DNA from: Bacillus timonensis | Lineage (GTDB): Bacteria > Bacillota > Bacilli > Bacillales > Bacillaceae_L | Length of the DNA: 64,000 bases | Direction: 5' to 3' | Assembly (NCBI RefSeq): GCF_000285535.1 | Contig: NZ_HE610985.1 | Span: 1,170,677-1,234,676 of the forward strand | Part shown: one piece after another, positions 1 to 7,786 of the stretch | Layout: every line of letters begins with the position of its first letter | Numbering within the stretch: the first letter of the stretch is position 1 | Notes under the pieces: model-generated | Databases searched by the model: none | What the model was told of the DNA's origin: nothing | The model's input: the letters and a program-made list of their open reading frames with translations, nothing else | Program-made: the position numbers and the translations under genes

Positions 1-309
1 GTCCATACACTTGGTGTTGAAGTTGATTTTGCAACAGCCCTTATTCTTAGTGTTCTATCTGCAATTTCAGCAGCGGGTGCTTCTGGTGTTGCCGGTGGGT
101 CTCTCTTACTGATTCCTTTAGCATCAAGCTTATTTGGTATTCCAAACGATGTTGCAATGCAAGTCGTTGCAGTTGGTTTTATCATTGGTGTCCTTCAAGA
201 CTCATGCGAAACTGCACTTAACTCTTCATCAGATGTACTATTCACAGCAACTGCTGAATTTGCGAAGAAGCGTAAAGAGCTGAAAAAGGTTGGAGCTAAG
301 TCGGCCTAA
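1..309 (+). CDS. sstT: Serine/threonine:Na+ symporter SstT, C-terminal fragment
   Basis: The reading frame is open from the window edge and ends TAA at 307-309; the N-terminus lies outside. The 102 visible residues hold the Gly/Ser-rich segment [14 protein letters not shown], then [10 protein letters not shown] and [16 protein letters not shown], which are hallmark stretches of SstT in the DAACS family. The family carries out Na+-coupled uptake of serine and threonine across the cytoplasmic membrane. The Lys-rich tail (AKKRKELKK) is a typical cytoplasmic end. An intrinsic terminator follows directly. The family call is firm; substrate is taken from family knowledge. Confidence 0.88.
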   Translation, partial: VHTLGVEVDFATALILSVLSAISAAGASGVAGGSLLLIPLASSLFGIPNDVAMQVVAVGFIIGVLQDSCETALNSSSDVLFTATAEFAKKRKELKKVGAKSA

Positions 310-328
310 CACGTATATTGAATGATAG

Positions 329-358
329 AAAACACCCATTTATTTGGGTGTTTTTTTT
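329..358 (+). terminator. Intrinsic terminator after sstT
   Basis: The stem AACACCCA / TTGGGTGTT has a short AT loop and is followed by eight T residues, 20 bases past the sstT stop codon. Confidence 0.85.
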
Positions 359-408
359 GCAAAAAAGAAGACGGCTACCTAAAATAGGTAACCGACCGGC
401 ATTACATG

Positions 409-732
409 TTAATAAAAAGGATAGCCTCCGAAACCATATGGATATCCAAAACCATAACCATAACCAGGATAACCATATCCCCACGGGCCAGCTAAGGTAC
501 TTCCTAGTAATCCCCCTAATAACGCGCCTCCTAAGAATGGAGCACCAAATCCAAAGCCAAAAGGTCTTCCGAATCCAAAGCCAAATGGACGTCCAAAACC
601 AAACGGTCTACCAAAACCAAATGGTCTTCCAAAGCCAAATGGTCTTCCAAAAATTCTACTATCATTTGGGTCAATCATTGAACCTGGGTGATTATTCATA
701 AGCTGTTGATGGTCGTAAAGATTTACACTCAA
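409..732 (-). CDS. Gly/Phe/Tyr-rich repeat protein, spore-coat-like
   Basis: This 107-residue protein starts at TTG (730-732), seven bases from the ribosome binding site AGGAGGG; no in-frame ATG fits better. Residues about 27-60 are near-perfect tandem copies of the hexapeptide GRPFGF. A small-residue segment GGALLGGLLGSTLAG follows, then a GY/GF-rich tail rich in tyrosine. There is no signal peptide. Low-complexity Gly/Tyr proteins of this type are common in Bacillus spore coats and other self-assembling layers; Tyr could support cross-linking. That role is inferred from composition only, and no named family is recognised. The gene converges on sstT and shares its terminator region. Confidence 0.65.
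   Translation of the reverse strand: MSVNLYDHQQLMNNHPGSMIDPNDSRIFGRPFGFGRPFGFGRPFGFGRPFGFGFGRPFGFGFGAPFLGGALLGGLLGSTLAGPWGYGYPGYGYGFGYPYGFGGYPFY
541..650 (-). repeat. 18-bp tandem repeat coding for GRPFGF
   Basis: About five copies of an 18-bp unit with mostly synonymous third-position differences lie inside the Gly/Phe-rich gene. The synonymous drift suggests the protein repeat is selected; copy number could vary by slippage. Confidence 0.8.
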
Positions 733-853
733 CTTTTATCCCTCCTCTTATTTTCAATTACAATATATTCCGCGAATGTAATAATTCTTGGGCATTTATC
801 TAAAATGGGCTGTTTTATTACATTCTTTTTATTACATATTTATCCTCTAAACA

Positions 854-2350
854 TCAAAAATCAAATTGGACGAATGACACCAATGAATTCCTTAAATGAA
901 ATTGTGGGTCTTGGTTAATTTCGTTCAACTTCTGTAAAAATTCAATTGAATTTGGAACATAAGGACCTTTATTAAGCATAATACAATCTGCTCTTAAACC
1001 TGCCTGTGCATCTGTTAATTCAGTTATTGATGGGATATTTTTCTTATTCATATTTTCTAAGACTCCAGTGGCCCATATTACAGGAGTATGGGCTGCATTA
1101 CAGATTTCTAGAATGCCTTCTTGTGCGCTTAAAAACTGTTCCAATCCAATTTCAATAACTAAATCCCCTCTTGCAATCATGACTCCAAACAGACTACAAT
1201 TCAGTCCTTCCATAATAATTTTGGATAATGATAATATGGCATTTTTAGTTTCTATTTTTGCAATGATTCCTTTTTTTTCATCCGTGAGTAATTCTAACTG
1301 TTGCTTTACCATTTGAATATCTTTTGGATGATTAATATATGAAATGCCAACTAAATCAATGTCTTTATACATTGATTTCAAAATCGATAAATCTGATTCC
1401 GATACGGTTGAGACATTTAAATGGACAAGGGAGTCAGGGAAATTTATTCCATTTTCTGGATAGATCGTTTCTTCTTTTTTTCTTGTTAAAAAAATTTCAA
1501 TCTCAATATACTCCTCTGTATTCAATACAACCTTCCCAAATATTTTGCCATCATCAATGTACACTCTGTCATTGATTCGAACATTTCTCAAAGCTTTAGG
1601 TAATGTAACTCCAACCGATGCTGGTTCTGTATCCGTTTTAGGAATTCCAATATATTTATCATTTTTATAAATTCGCAAAATATCATTTTTCTTTATTTTT
1701 ATATAGCTCTCTTTCTTGCCTTTTTTATTTTTACTAGGTGTAATTGAACCAATTCGAATTTTAGGCCCTGGAAGATCGATGAAGATTTTACATTTTGAAT
1801 CATCGCCAGCACATCTTGCATTATGCTTTTCTTCTGCCTTTCTTAATGTCTGAATCATCTTTTTCCATACTGTTAAATTGTCATGTGCACAGTTTATTCT
1901 GGCAATTGTCATGCCGGCTTGCAATAAATGAGTAAAAGTTTCAGGGGTTTCAAGCATGGATCGGTCAAGGCTAACCATAATATGTTTTTTATTTTGTGTT
2001 TTTCCAAACAATTTATCACTACGCTCTTCTTTTAATGATTTCGCAGTGTTTACATCAATAAATACCTTATTAGAACAAGGGGTTGATTCTTCCTTAGAAA
2101 GGTGATTGATGATTTTATTTAAGGTATACATGATATGGGGACTACCGTTTGAAAGTGGTAAAAATGCTTTTTCTAGTAAAATATTGTTTAAATTGGGATC
2201 AACCATTTTCTGCAATACTGAAAAGGCTCGCAGATTGATTTTACTTTGATTTGTGGAATTATAGACAATGTTTTTGGAGTTATTGAAAATCATTGTTTGC
2301 GCATTTTCCCTAAGCTTTATTAAATATTCTTTTAATTTATCTTGATTCAT
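854..2350 (-). CDS. Pyruvate kinase-like protein, non-canonical architecture
   Basis: A protein of about 498 residues. The first ~120 residues match nothing I know. From residue ~125 a pyruvate-kinase barrel is visible: MVSLDRSM in place of TxGPAS, RINCAHD in place of RLNFSHG, FIDLPGPKIRIG, YIDDGKI, IIAKIETKNAI, MIARGDLVIEIG and ATGVLENM. The Lys/Glu of AKIE, the Asp of ARGD and the Thr of ATG are kept, but the Ser of NFSHG is Ala. The protein ends shortly after the barrel, so the C-terminal effector-binding domain is missing. Catalysis of PEP to pyruvate is possible but unproven; an altered substrate or regulatory role is equally open. ATG 2350 was chosen; GTG codons at 2356 and 2359 are alternatives. 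It is monocistronic. Confidence 0.8.
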   Translation of the reverse strand: MNQDKLKEYLIKLRENAQTMIFNNSKNIVYNSTNQSKINLRAFSVLQKMVDPNLNNILLEKAFLPLSNGSPHIMYTLNKIINHLSKEESTPCSNKVFIDVNTAKSLKEERSDKLFGKTQNKKHIMVSLDRSMLETPETFTHLLQAGMTIARINCAHDNLTVWKKMIQTLRKAEEKHNARCAGDDSKCKIFIDLPGPKIRIGSITPSKNKKGKKESYIKIKKNDILRIYKNDKYIGIPKTDTEPASVGVTLPKALRNVRINDRVYIDDGKIFGKVVLNTEEYIEIEIFLTRKKEETIYPENGINFPDSLVHLNVSTVSESDLSILKSMYKDIDLVGISYINHPKDIQMVKQQLELLTDEKKGIIAKIETKNAILSLSKIIMEGLNCSLFGVMIARGDLVIEIGLEQFLSAQEGILEICNAAHTPVIWATGVLENMNKKNIPSITELTDAQAGLRADCIMLNKGPYVPNSIEFLQKLNEINQDPQFHLRNSLVSFVQFDF

Positions 2351-2582
2351 TGCCACCACATTCCTTTCAAGGTTTCAGAACATACATTCTTTATGTAGAG
2401 ATATCAATGATTGAAGTGAATGAAGTAAACGGTCCGTACCAATGGTTTGTAATACTTTTTCACATTATTCATTTATATTCAAATTTGTTAATATGTGAGT
2501 CTTTCTTTAAATCCATCAAACTATATTTATAACCAATACTTAGGTTTATGTATGCACAATAGCCCATAACACATCCAGCGAG

Positions 2583-2822
2583 ATTTGCACGTGTTTAACA
2601 GGAAGAAAGCCATCTCCTAAAATTATTGAGGAATGCCCGGATACGTATAGAGCTGGAATTGAGTTTGCATTTAAAGACGAACAATGGGCTGTATATACTT
2701 ATTTAGATATTGCAGAAAAAACTCAGGATAGTACGATTAAGGATAGATTTAAACGTGCAGCATCTGATGAACAAAATCATGCTGTATGGTTTTTGTATTT
2801 TATTCAAAAAATCAAAAAATAA
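2583..2822 (+). pseudogene. Ferritin-like domain gene remnant, 5' end lost
   Basis: The frame is open from 2544 to TAA 2822 with no usable start codon or ribosome binding site. The readable part contains GIEFAFKDEQWAVYTYLDIA and, 24 residues later, DEQNHAVWFLYF. Two helices with E/DE..H spacing are typical of ferritin-like or rubrerythrin-like diiron proteins found in Bacillus. The upstream sequence does not continue the fold. I read it as a decayed gene rather than a functional small protein. Confidence 0.5.
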
Positions 2823-2896
2823 CACAGGACAATTGGAAAGTAGAAAAGTAGAGTGCTAAAATTATATAACCACATTTGAAGAGGTTTTTCTGGAAC

Positions 2897-2916
2897 TTAA
2901 TTAATTAATTAATTAA
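2897..2916. repeat. (TTAA)5 microsatellite
   Basis: Five perfect TTAA units lie between the ferritin-like remnant and the DUF421 gene. The tract could slip in replication; no function is visible. Confidence 0.85.
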
Positions 2917-2934
2917 TAATTGCTACTATGTAAT

Positions 2935-2955
2935 CGGGACGAAGTTCTCGTCCCG
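2935..2955. terminator. Hairpin between convergent units
   Basis: A perfect 8-bp GC-rich stem CGGGACGA / TCGTCCCG with a 5-base loop sits just past the end of the DUF421 gene. There is no clean T-run on either strand, so it is a weak or RNA-stabilising terminator at best. Confidence 0.45.
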
Positions 2956-2961
2956 GCCTAT

Positions 2962-3672
2962 TTATTCTTTATCAATTGGAGAATGAATATGATCTCTATA
3001 TGTATCAATGTAAAGATTCGAATTAGCGGCCAATACGGCATAAACAACATCATGAACCGTTAAACCTCTCTTTTGTAATTCTACTTTTAACCACGATCTA
3101 GTTATTTTATTTTGTTCTAGGTTCTCTTCAATGATTTCACCATCCATGATTAGTTCAATTGGTAACCTTTGTTCAGACATTACTGCTACCATTAAATCCT
3201 GCCTGGTTACATTTCTAAACTGCGGCTTTTTTAACACAGTCAATGTTCCATTCGTCTCTACTATCGCAAAGAGTACCTCTTCAATATTAAAAACGTCTTT
3301 TTCTCGTAATTGTTGATTTAAATAATCTAGGGTATAACGCATTTTATTCATATTTTTTTCTAATATTTTCCCATTCTGTATTACGATAGTTGGATCACCG
3401 GCTAGAAATTTTCTCCCTTTTCTATTTTTTAACGATATGATTGCAATAAGAAAAATAATAGCTACATATATAGAAAATGCAATAATCGTATGGTGGACCT
3501 TTATAGTAGTGTTGAATGCTAAATTTGCTGAGATTGCTCCTAACGTAATTGCTGCAACAAAATCAAACATTGTCATTTGTGATATCGTTTGCTTACCTAA
3601 TATTCTCGCTCCTATTAGTAAGAGACTGAAAGAGGTTATTGACCTCAAAATTACTTCAAAATGTTCAGGCAT
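2962..3672 (-). CDS. DUF421 (YetF/YcaP-type) membrane protein
   Basis: At 236 residues this matches the usual length of YetF-type proteins. Three N-terminal membrane helices lie at about residues 5-25, 33-55 and 60-80. The cytoplasmic DUF421 domain follows, with signature KFLAGDPTIVIQNGKI, LLFAIVETNGTLTVLKK-type text and the pair LPIELIMDGEI. The biochemical role is unknown; some relatives are tied to spore germination or membrane stress. ATG follows AGAGGTG by eight bases. A second member, about 40% alike by eye, lies at 7787-8461. Confidence 0.8.
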   Translation of the reverse strand: MPEHFEVILRSITSFSLLLIGARILGKQTISQMTMFDFVAAITLGAISANLAFNTTIKVHHTIIAFSIYVAIIFLIAIISLKNRKGRKFLAGDPTIVIQNGKILEKNMNKMRYTLDYLNQQLREKDVFNIEEVLFAIVETNGTLTVLKKPQFRNVTRQDLMVAVMSEQRLPIELIMDGEIIEENLEQNKITRSWLKVELQKRGLTVHDVVYAVLAANSNLYIDTYRDHIHSPIDKE

Positions 3673-3760
3673 ACCTGCTGCACCTCTGCTAAATTATGGA
3701 TAGTTTTAGTCATAACATGCAACCAATTGGTATTTCATATACCCCTTTAATTTCAATATA

Positions 3761-3797
3761 AAAAAAAGCCACTTTCATATTTTCTAGAAAGTGGCTT
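3761..3797 (-). terminator. Intrinsic terminator of the tRNA-Val gene
   Basis: Reading the minus strand: stem GCCACTTTC / GAAAGTGGC followed by eight T residues, seven bases past the tRNA 3' end. Confidence 0.9.
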
Positions 3798-3804
3798 AAA
3801 CCTA

Positions 3805-3876
3805 TGAGCGATGAGGGATTCGAACCCCCGACCCCGTCCCTGTCAAGGACGTATTCTCCCACTGAACTAATCGCTC
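3805..3876 (-). tRNA. tRNA-Val (anticodon GAC)
   Basis: The minus strand folds as a full cloverleaf: acceptor GAGCGAT / ATCGCTC, D-arm GTTCAGTGGGAGAAT, anticodon stem CGTCC / GGACG enclosing loop TTGACAG (anticodon GAC), and T-loop GTTCGAATC. The discriminator is A. CCA is not encoded, so it must be added by the nucleotidyltransferase. It is a single gene with its own terminator. Anticodon GAC reads GUC/GUU valine codons. Confidence 0.93.
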
Positions 3877-4112
3877 GTAATATAAAAGGATAGTTTCCAA
3901 ACAACGTAATTCTCACCCTGCTAATGAATCACAATATATGGACAATTCTTACTATACATTCGCTTTAGAAGTTTGTCAATTAGATTATAGTACTTTTATT
4001 GAAATTGTCCCGCAAGTTAAGGTTGTTAAAGCAGAATCATACTAAAGCATTATTTACAAGATGTCTACTTATAAGATATAAATATAATAATGGGGCAATT
4101 TATAACTTTATA

Positions 4113-4259
4113 TTCGCTGAATTCTCATTTTTTGAGAAACGGGGGAACCATTAACGTGCAAAAGGGCACTCGGGGTGAATCCTTTTAATAAAAAAGGTAG
4201 GAAAATACTCTTCATCCGAATCCGACAGCTAACCTCGTAAGCATTCCGGAGAGAGCGTT
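4113..4259 (+). ncRNA. c-di-AMP riboswitch (ydaO/yuaA type)
   Basis: The leader contains the conserved blocks of the ydaO aptamer in order: GGGGGAACC (4141), CGGGGTGAATCC (4171), CCGAATCCGACAGC (4216), TAACCTCGTAAGC (4230), closing with GAGAGAGCG that can pair with CGCTGAATTCTC at the 5' end. These blocks are the recognised signature of the c-di-AMP class. An intrinsic terminator follows within 20 bases and the next gene is an amino-acid symporter. By analogy with other ydaO leaders, c-di-AMP binding should favour termination and switch the transporter off. Confidence 0.92.
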
Positions 4260-4277
4260 TGCAAAAACCTACTTTAT

Positions 4278-4310
4278 GGCCATGAGCCCTACTCTCGTGG
4301 CCTTTTGTGT
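4278..4310 (+). terminator. Riboswitch-controlled intrinsic terminator
   Basis: Stem GGCCATGAG / CTCGTGGCC (one G-T wobble), seven-base loop, then TTTTGTGT. It lies between the c-di-AMP aptamer and the symporter start and is presumably the expression platform. Confidence 0.85.
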
Positions 4311-4396
4311 CTCCAAAAATATGCTTTTCATCGCAATTCACATTCCCTTTTGCATCCAAAAGTACACATCAACTACATCTTTAGAGGAGGTTTTTT

Positions 4397-5626
4397 ATGT
4401 CATTAACTAAGAAGATTTTATTAGGTTTAGGTTTAGGTGCGGTTGTTGGGCTCATTTTAAATGTAACATCACCATCCGCTTTTGAATTTGCGAATACCTA
4501 TATCTTTGTTCCACTAGGTCAAATTTTCTTAAATTTAATTAAAATGCTTGTTGTTCCGATTGTCTTAGTATCTATTACTCTAGGAGTAGCTGGGTTAGGC
4601 GATCCAAAGAAGCTCGGAAGAATTGGAGCAAAAACAATTACTTACTTCATAGCAACAACGACAATTGCCATTACAATTGCAATTGCACTTGCCTCAATTT
4701 TTAAGCCGGGGACTGGTGGAGGATTCGATACTACAGGAGCAACCTATGATGGTGCAACAGAAGCTCCTCCAGTTATGGAAACGTTAATTAATATCATTCC
4801 GACAAATCCTTTTACAGCGATGAATGATGCAAATATGCTTCAAATTATTGCATTTGCTATTTTCATAGGTTTAGCTTTAACTGTCTTAGGAGAAAAAACA
4901 AAGGGAATTTTAAATCTGTTTGAGCAAGCAAATGAAATCATGATGTATTTAGTTAATCTTGTAATGAAAACAGCACCCTATGGTACATTCGGTCTTATTG
5001 CAACTGCAATCGGAGGCCAAGGATATGCAGCGATTAAAGCAATGCTCGCTTATTTCCTAATAGTACTTGCTGCCCTATTAATCCATGCTGCTGTAACATA
5101 TGGCGGTACAATTGCATTTCTGGCAAAACGAAATCCAATCGAGTTTTTTAAAGGCTTTGCACCTGCAATGACAGTTGCTTTTAGTACTTCAAGTAGTAAT
5201 GCAACACTTCCAGTTTCAATGGACACTGCCCAAAAAAATCTTAAGGTTCCTGAACCTATTAGTAGCTTTGTTCAACCATTAGGTGCGACAATTAATATGG
5301 ATGGAACAGCAATCATGCAAGGTGTTGCTACCATTTTCATTGCGCAAGTATACGGTGTTGACCTAACATTCACTCAAATTTTAGTGGTTATTTTAACAGC
5401 GGTACTTGCTAGTGTTGGTACAGCTGGGGTCCCTGGTGTTGGATTAATCATGCTGGCAATGGTACTAACTGCGGTTGGTTTACCAGCGGAAGGAATTGGT
5501 TTAATTATCGGTATTGACCGCTTACTTGATATGACACGTACAGCTATCAATATAACAGGTGATGCTGCATGTGCAGTGTATGTTGCAGAATCAGAAAAGA
5601 AACACATGGATAAAGCAACTGCTTAA
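4397..5626 (+). CDS. Dicarboxylate/amino-acid:cation symporter (DAACS, Glu/Asp type)
   Basis: This 409-residue membrane protein has the DAACS/EAAT fold. The re-entrant loop motif AFSTSSSNATLP, the NMDGTAIMQG segment, GVPGVGLIML and DRLLDMTRTAINITGDA (residues ~374-390) are all present. Arg381 in the MTRT position matches the arginine that binds the side-chain carboxylate in GltPh, so glutamate/aspartate is the likely substrate, driven by Na+ or H+. The ribosome binding site AGAGGAGG is nine bases upstream. It is preceded by a c-di-AMP riboswitch and followed by its own terminator, so it is a single-gene unit. Control by c-di-AMP fits the known link of this messenger with glutamate and K+ as osmolytes. 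Confidence 0.9.
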   Translation: MSLTKKILLGLGLGAVVGLILNVTSPSAFEFANTYIFVPLGQIFLNLIKMLVVPIVLVSITLGVAGLGDPKKLGRIGAKTITYFIATTTIAITIAIALASIFKPGTGGGFDTTGATYDGATEAPPVMETLINIIPTNPFTAMNDANMLQIIAFAIFIGLALTVLGEKTKGILNLFEQANEIMMYLVNLVMKTAPYGTFGLIATAIGGQGYAAIKAMLAYFLIVLAALLIHAAVTYGGTIAFLAKRNPIEFFKGFAPAMTVAFSTSSSNATLPVSMDTAQKNLKVPEPISSFVQPLGATINMDGTAIMQGVATIFIAQVYGVDLTFTQILVVILTAVLASVGTAGVPGVGLIMLAMVLTAVGLPAEGIGLIIGIDRLLDMTRTAINITGDAACAVYVAESEKKHMDKATA

Positions 5627-5640
5627 TAAACACCGATTAG

Positions 5641-5672
5641 CGACAGGGATTTTCCCTGTCGTTTTCCTTTTT
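5641..5672 (+). terminator. Terminator after the DAACS symporter
   Basis: Stem CGACAGGGA / TCCCTGTCG with loop TTT and a T-rich tail TTTTCCTTTTT. Confidence 0.9.
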
Positions 5673-5722
5673 AAAGCGATATAATAAGACATGTAAATTG
5701 TTTATTTGGAGGATTATTAAAG

Positions 5723-6445
5723 ATGGTTAATAAGGGCACTGTTAGGGAAATGACTATACATAGTAAGATTTTAGATGAAGAATTTGAACTTATTGTTTAT
5801 TTACCAGCAACCTACTCTCCCCTTTACAAATATAATATTCTTATCGCTCAGGATGGACGTGATTATTTTAACCTTGGAAGGGTTGCAAGGGTTGCCGATA
5901 AACTATTAGAAACAGGCGAAATGAGCAATACCATTATTATAGGAGTTCCTTATAAAAGCGTTGCAGATCGTCGTAGGAAATACCATCCGGATGGTGACCA
6001 GCATCATTTATATAAGCGCTTTTTAGCTGAAGAACTAGTTCCATTTCTCGACCAAGAGTTCCCAACCTATCAAATCGGCCAGGGTCGCGCATTAATTGGG
6101 GATTCATTGGCGGCGACTATTTCACTTTTAACAGCACTTGAATACCCACATACTTTCGGAAAGGTGATGATGCAATCACCTTTCGTAAATAAACATGTCC
6201 TTGAAAAAGTTAAAAATTTTGGAGAGCCACATCTCCTTGATTTGTATCATGTAATAGGAATAGGTGAAACCGAAGTCAAAACAACCAAAGGGGATATAGA
6301 AGATTTTTTAACCCCTAACCGTGAATTGCATGACATCATTTTGAAAAAAGGGTATCCCTATTTTTATGAAGAATTTAATGGCAACCATACATGGAAGTAT
6401 TGGCAGCCTGATTTACCAAGAGCCCTATCAAAAATGTTGTCTTAA
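5723..6445 (+). CDS. yjcH: YjcH-type esterase (alpha/beta hydrolase)
   Basis: This 240-residue protein has the putative esterase/Fes-like alpha/beta fold. The nucleophile elbow is in ALIGDSLAAT (Ser about residue 129), an acid is likely in the VIGIGETE strand, and the catalytic His is in NGNHTWKYW near the C-terminus. There is no signal peptide, so it is cytoplasmic. In B. subtilis the homologue YjcH lies beside YjcG and YjcF, and the same trio is found here. Substrate unknown; the name rests on family match plus gene order. Confidence 0.82.
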   Translation: MVNKGTVREMTIHSKILDEEFELIVYLPATYSPLYKYNILIAQDGRDYFNLGRVARVADKLLETGEMSNTIIIGVPYKSVADRRRKYHPDGDQHHLYKRFLAEELVPFLDQEFPTYQIGQGRALIGDSLAATISLLTALEYPHTFGKVMMQSPFVNKHVLEKVKNFGEPHLLDLYHVIGIGETEVKTTKGDIEDFLTPNRELHDIILKKGYPYFYEEFNGNHTWKYWQPDLPRALSKMLS

Positions 6446-6504
6446 CTTAATTCAGGAGAAATTTCCCTACTATAATAATTGAGGGAAGAATAAATAAGAG
6501 TTAT

Positions 6505-6622
6505 CTTGGTGTTTTGTTTCAAACCCCAGCTGAATAAAGTTAAAGCATCCCGCGAATGCCACGATTTTTCAAAGGGAGTTTTTCGAGCAAGCCCGAAAAA
6601 AATCGGGCACAAATACACCAAG
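6505..6622. repeat. 118-bp nested palindromic element (MITE-like or structured RNA)
   Basis: The outer ends CTTGGTGTTTTG and CAAATACACCAAG are inverted copies. Inside them GCCACGATTTTTC faces GAAAAAAATCGGGC. At the centre TTTTTCGAGC and GCCCGAAAAA form another hairpin. No coding sequence of quality is present, and the 300-base gap between yjcH and yjcG is otherwise featureless apart from the yjcG ribosome binding site. It could be a non-autonomous transposable relic or a transcribed structure. Confidence 0.55.
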
Positions 6623-6749
6623 GCGTATTTGATTATTTTTTTGGTATTCTATCATTTTCAGATATTTGATATAATTATGTTATTATTTTCGTATATCGCA
6701 CATCAGGTACTTCACGTTTTGAATAATAATCCAGTAGGAGGGCAATCAA

Positions 6750-7265
6750 ATGAAATATGGCATTGTTATCTTCCCGTCAAAAAAACTTCAAGACACGGCA
6801 AATTCGTATCGAAAACGCTATGACCCACATTATGCATTAATTCCACCACATATTACGGTTAGAAATGCATTTGAAGCATCAGATGTCGAGATTAAAAATA
6901 TTTCTAGGGAGTTAGAAGAGGTTTCTAACCAAATAAACCCATTTCCATTAAAAGTTTTAAAGGTTAGCTCCTTTTCCCCTGTTAATAATGTGATTTACTT
7001 GAAGGTAGATCCTAATGAAGAACTACAAAAATTACATAATGCACTTCACTCGGGTTATTTTGCAGGAGAACCCGAATATGCGTTTGTTCCTCACATTACA
7101 ATAGGACAAAAGCTTTCTAGTGATGAGCATTCGGATGTGTATGGTCAATTACGAATGTTAAATATGAATCATGAGGAACAAATTGATCGATTTCATCTCC
7201 TTTATCAGCTAGAAAATGGCTCTTGGACCGTTTATGAAACATTTCGTTTAGGAAAGGAAAATTAA
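6750..7265 (+). CDS. yjcG: YjcG, 2H-family phosphoesterase (2'-5' RNA ligase-like)
   Basis: 171 residues. Two HxT motifs, [10 protein letters not shown] near residue 28 and PHITIGQKL near residue 115, form the paired active site of the 2H phosphoesterase superfamily. These enzymes cleave cyclic or 2'-5' phosphodiesters; the physiological substrate of YjcG is unknown. ATG follows GTAGGAGGGCAATCAA. yjcF begins seven bases after the stop, so the two are translated from one message. Confidence 0.9.
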   Translation: MKYGIVIFPSKKLQDTANSYRKRYDPHYALIPPHITVRNAFEASDVEIKNISRELEEVSNQINPFPLKVLKVSSFSPVNNVIYLKVDPNEELQKLHNALHSGYFAGEPEYAFVPHITIGQKLSSDEHSDVYGQLRMLNMNHEEQIDRFHLLYQLENGSWTVYETFRLGKEN

Positions 7266-7272
7266 AAACAGT

Positions 7273-7695
7273 ATGGAAGCAAGAATCGTAACAAACAACA
7301 AAGAAAAAGACGATGCCTACACAATCAGAAAAGTGGTTTTCGTCGATGAACAAAATGTACCTGTTGAAGAAGAGATTGATCAATTTGAGGATGAAGCTAC
7401 TCATATTGTCCTTTATGATGACAATCAACCTGTAGGAGCTGGACGTTTCCGATTACTTGACGGTTACGGCAAAGTAGAACGTATTTGCGTTCTCGCTTCT
7501 TACCGTAAAAAAGGAGCAGGGAATTTGATTATGCAAAAGATTGAGGACATTGCGAAAGAGCGAGGCATATCAAAGTTAAAACTGAATGCTCAAACACATG
7601 CAGAAAACTTCTATAAAAAACTTGGATATGAGACCGTTTCTGGGCTATTTATGGATGCTGGAATACCTCATGTAACTATGGTTAAAGAAATATAA
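7273..7695 (+). CDS. yjcF: YjcF, GNAT-family N-acetyltransferase
   Basis: 140 residues with the GNAT core: VVFVDEQNVPVEEEID near the N-terminus, GRFRLLDGYGKVERICVL, then the acetyl-CoA loop YRKKGAGNLIMQKIE and LNAQTHAENFYKKLGYE. It should transfer an acetyl group from acetyl-CoA to an unknown amine. It is coupled to yjcG and ends at a strong terminator. Confidence 0.9.
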   Translation: MEARIVTNNKEKDDAYTIRKVVFVDEQNVPVEEEIDQFEDEATHIVLYDDNQPVGAGRFRLLDGYGKVERICVLASYRKKGAGNLIMQKIEDIAKERGISKLKLNAQTHAENFYKKLGYETVSGLFMDAGIPHVTMVKEI

Positions 7696-7704
7696 GAGTA
7701 GGAT

Positions 7705-7734
7705 GGATGTCATTTGTAATGGCATCCTTTTTTT
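7705..7734 (+). terminator. Terminator of the yjcGF unit
   Basis: Stem GGATGTCAT / ATGGCATCC (one G-T pair), loop TTGTA, then seven T residues. It argues against starting the next gene upstream of 7735. Confidence 0.9.
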
Positions 7735-7786
7735 CATGGATAAAAAAAGGAAAACCTGCTCATTCTACCATAGAGGGGTGAGCTTT

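Noticed and set aside
541-650. CRISPR-like array
   Set aside because: The repeats are directly tandem without spacers and encode GRPFGF in frame; no cas gene is present.
3710-3916. Minus-strand open frame over the tRNA
   Set aside because: It covers the tRNA-Val and its terminator; there is no protein family or ribosome binding site.
4108-4359. Minus-strand frame of 83 codons
   Set aside because: It is antisense to the c-di-AMP riboswitch; its length follows from the conserved RNA sequence and not from coding.
6506-6823. Plus-strand frame of 105 codons before yjcG
   Set aside because: It reads through the nested palindrome and into yjcG in another frame; no start site.
7703-7786. Longer N-terminus for the second DUF421 protein
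   Set aside because: It would start within the yjcF terminator; TTG 7787 has a spaced AGAGGGG site and begins at the first membrane helix.
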